Positions 4,706 through 5,612 of a stretch of DNA of 5,612 nucleotides are shown piece after piece. The notes beneath the pieces were generated by a model. The model was not told where the DNA came from, made no database searches, and saw only the letters and a program-made list of their open reading frames with translations. This DNA comes from CAZYXO01 sp964651315 (GTDB lineage: Bacteria > Bacillota_I > Bacilli_A > RF39 > UBA660), in the NCBI GenBank assembly GCA_964651315.1, contig CAZYXO010000064.1, positions 1 through 5,612 on the forward strand. The letters run 5' to 3'. Within the stretch, counting starts at the first letter, position 1, and every line of letters starts with the position of its first letter. Both the position numbers and the translations under genes were made by a program.

Positions 4706-5341
4706 TTACGGTGTATCAAATCCAAATGAAGATACAGATGTATTCCAAAGGGTTATGATAGTTAAGTCATTATGATTAAAGGATATTCCACCATCAGATA
4801 TCCAACAGAATAAATCCGTACCATTTAAGACATACTTGTACTCTTTAGTATTTACTCCTGCAATAACTTTTGAGCGACCTGTTGAAGATAAGTCAGCACC
4901 CATATCATTATATCTGCCGACATTGTTAAAGCATTCATTAATTACTTCATCATAATCGTAATATTCGGTTTGATTCCAAGTACCATCTTCTTTTTCATAT
5001 TTTTCCCATTGGTCATCTGCATTTTGCTTGAAATATTTTTCATCGCCATATCGATCTTTGGTATAATAATCATTACCAATTTTAATGGTTGTCTGATCAA
5101 GATTTCCGTCCATAGAGATTTCCATCTTCACATTTGTAGGCAAAATAACGATAGAAGGTGCTGCTACTCCAGTTTCTCCACCTGTAATAATATCGCTAGA
5201 ATTATTTCCAGAATCAGGAGTGTTTGTTCCAGGAGTGGATGAGCCATTTTCAGACCCATTTGGTTCTTGTTTACTATCACAACCTGTCATAAGTATCATT
5301 CCACAACCTAACACCATAATCATCATTAATATCTTTTTCAT
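4706..5341 (-). CDS. Secreted lipoprotein, function unknown
   Basis: This 211-aa protein begins MKKILMMIMVLGCGMILMTGC: a short lipoprotein signal peptide with lipobox MTGC and lipidated Cys21 (Met instead of the usual Leu at -3). A Ser/Gly/Asn/Pro linker (22-53) leads into GGETGVAAPS (54-63), almost the same junction as in the neighbouring lipoprotein. The domain after it, with MEISMDGN (73-80), KIGNDYYTKDRYGDEKYF (87-104) and QWEKYEKEDGTW (111-122), reads as a row of beta strands similar in style to LolA/LppX-like lipoprotein folds, which bind lipid or peptide; this is inference. Cys137 and Cys179 could form a disulfide. A near-perfect AAGGAGGTG ribosome binding site (5346-5354) fixes the start. 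It is probably the first gene of a two-lipoprotein unit. Confidence 0.8.
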   Translation of the reverse strand: MKKILMMIMVLGCGMILMTGCDSKQEPNGSENGSSTPGTNTPDSGNNSSDIITGGETGVAAPSIVILPTNVKMEISMDGNLDQTTIKIGNDYYTKDRYGDEKYFKQNADDQWEKYEKEDGTWNQTEYYDYDEVINECFNNVGRYNDMGADLSSTGRSKVIAGVNTKEYKYVLNGTDLFCWISDGGISFNHNDLTIITLWNTSVSSFGFDTP

Positions 5342-5345
5342 ATTT

Positions 5346-5354
5346 CACCTCCTT
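5346..5354 (-). promoter_or_regulatory. Near-perfect ribosome binding site
   Basis: AAGGAGGTG lies 4 nt before the ATG of the 211-aa lipoprotein gene. It is the longest match to the 16S rRNA 3' end in this window and suggests efficient translation. Confidence 0.85.
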
Positions 5355-5365
5355 AAAAGTACTTG

Positions 5366-5394
5366 TTGAAAAAATATCATACTGTAAGTATAAT
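5366..5394 (+). promoter_or_regulatory. Promoter-like sequence on the plus strand
   Basis: TTGAAA (5366-5371) and a perfect TATAAT (5389-5394) are spaced 17 bp apart, the best -35/-10 pair in the window by consensus. It points away from the lipoprotein genes into a stretch without a plus-strand gene. A hairpin with a T-rich tail lies only about 15 bp beyond the predicted start. It may make a very short RNA, be a chance match, or compete with the opposing lipoprotein promoter. Confidence 0.4.
5379..5391. promoter_or_regulatory. Palindrome inside overlapping promoters
   Basis: ATACT-GTA-AGTAT is a 5-3-5 inverted repeat inside the plus-strand promoter spacer and overlapping the predicted minus-strand -10 box. 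Its position would let one regulator act in both directions. No known operator type is recognised. Confidence 0.3.
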
Positions 5395-5415
5395 GATTTT
5401 TATTTAGTTTGTATA
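5387..5415 (-). promoter_or_regulatory. Possible promoter of the two lipoprotein genes
   Basis: On the minus strand TATACA (5410-5415) and TATACT (5387-5392) are 17 bp apart; four and five of six bases match consensus. The start would be near 5380, leaving a leader of about 38 nt with the AAGGAGGTG site at its end. It is the best minus-strand candidate here but not strong. Confidence 0.35.
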
Positions 5416-5436
5416 CTACCCTTTAGGGGTAGTTTT
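5415..5436 (+). other. ACTACCC/GGGTAGT palindrome: hairpin or CsoR-like operator
   Basis: ACTACCC (5415-5421) and GGGTAGT (5427-5433) form a 7-bp stem with a 5-nt loop. On the plus strand TTTT and further T/A follow, as in a weak terminator. Read as DNA, the core TACCC-N5-GGGTA (5417-5431) has the layout of CsoR-type metal-repressor operators (TACCC...GGGTA). It abuts the predicted -35 box of the lipoprotein promoter, which fits an operator. Which reading is right cannot be decided here. Confidence 0.4.
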
Positions 5437-5447
5437 ATTACATATTT

Positions 5448-5508
5448 CTATTTTTTTCTTTAACTAAACGGTTATTGTCATTTTTTTGCCACATACTATT
5501 TTTTTCTT
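5448..5508 (+). repeat. 13-bp direct repeat in T-rich spacer
   Basis: CTATTTTTTTCTT occurs exactly at 5448-5460 and 5496-5508, 48 bp apart, with another run of seven T residues between them (5481-5487). The surrounding stretch from 5437 to 5520 holds no gene. The T-runs may bend DNA or simply reflect base composition. Confidence 0.4.
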
Positions 5509-5522
5509 CCAGCAGATAGCAA

Positions 5523-5551
5523 AACCCAGTTGTTAAAAAAACAACGGGGTT
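5523..5551 (-). terminator. Hairpin ending the gene at the right edge
   Basis: AACCC-A-GTTGTT (5523-5534) pairs with AACAAC-G-GGGTT (5540-5551), an 11-bp stem with one A/G mismatch and a 5-nt loop. On the minus strand it is followed by TTTTGC and lies just after a stop codon at 5554-5556. The T-tract is short on both strands, so a bidirectional terminator or the subterminal hairpin of a mobile element are alternatives. Confidence 0.55.
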
Positions 5552-5553
5552 CT

Positions 5554-5612
5554 TTATAAATCGTCGAACATCTTTATTTTACGGGAAGTTCGAGTAACTA
5601 TCATTCTGGTGC
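5554..5612 (-). CDS. Possible C-terminal end of a gene off the right edge
   Basis: One minus-strand frame is open from the window edge to a TAA at 5554-5556 and reads TRMIVTRTSRKIKMFDDL. The bases look less AT-biased than the neighbouring genes, and a terminator-like hairpin follows at once, which supports a gene end. Eighteen residues are too few to name a product. The basic, short tail would suit a transposase or other DNA-binding protein, but this is a guess. Confidence 0.3.
   Translation of the reverse strand, partial: TRMIVTRTSRKIKMFDDL

Noticed and set aside
4970..5242. 90-codon open frame on the plus strand
   Set aside because: It is antisense to the 211-aa lipoprotein gene, which has a signal peptide and a near-perfect ribosome binding site; the plus-strand frame has neither.

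Overview
The window is very AT-rich and every convincing gene lies on the minus strand. Strong AAGGA/AGGAGG ribosome binding sites, TATAAT-type promoters, hairpin-plus-T-tract terminators and two lipobox lipoproteins point to a low-GC Bacillota, perhaps a gut Bacilli/Erysipelotrichia or Clostridia lineage. TGA is used as a stop (SDR gene), so this is not the Mycoplasma code. No rRNA, tRNA, CRISPR array or complete mobile element was seen.

Reading in the direction of transcription (right to left): at the right edge is a possible gene tail (5554-5612) followed by a hairpin (5523-5551). Next is an AT-rich control region (about 5355-5520) with overlapping opposed promoter-like sequences and two palindromes. 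Two small lipoprotein genes follow (4706-5341 and 4154-4624). They share a lipobox, a low-complexity linker and a G-E-T-G-V-A-x-P-S junction motif, and the second ends at a clear intrinsic terminator (4113-4143). A 351-bp gap (3803-4153) holds that terminator, a hairpin, an array of short repeats spaced 11-13 bp and a good promoter.

That promoter serves a two-gene unit: an unrecognised 155-aa protein and, 3 nt downstream, a small HAD-fold phosphatase-like protein. The HAD gene appears frameshifted near its end. The missing C-terminal segment is still readable in another frame, between 2815 and about 2934, and explains most of what looks like intergenic space.

A second promoter (2711-2738) drives a tight three-gene operon: an SDR oxidoreductase (FabG-like), a PLP-dependent enzyme of the methionine gamma-lyase-like/aluminium-resistance family (4-nt ATGA overlap), and an NT5C-type HAD 5'(3')-deoxyribonucleotidase (8-nt gap). 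It ends in an AT-rich hairpin overlapping the last stop codon. The tight coupling suggests a shared metabolic role, but the sequence does not identify the substrate.

The left 146 bases look regulatory: a LexA-like SOS box beside a minus-strand promoter, a palindrome at the predicted start of transcription, and half of a terminator-like stem at the window edge. The regulated gene lies off the window. I found no clear new defence or mobile system. The most interesting items are the frameshifted HAD gene with its unknown partner, the SDR/PLP/nucleotidase operon, the SOS-like control site and the palindrome-rich lipoprotein control region.
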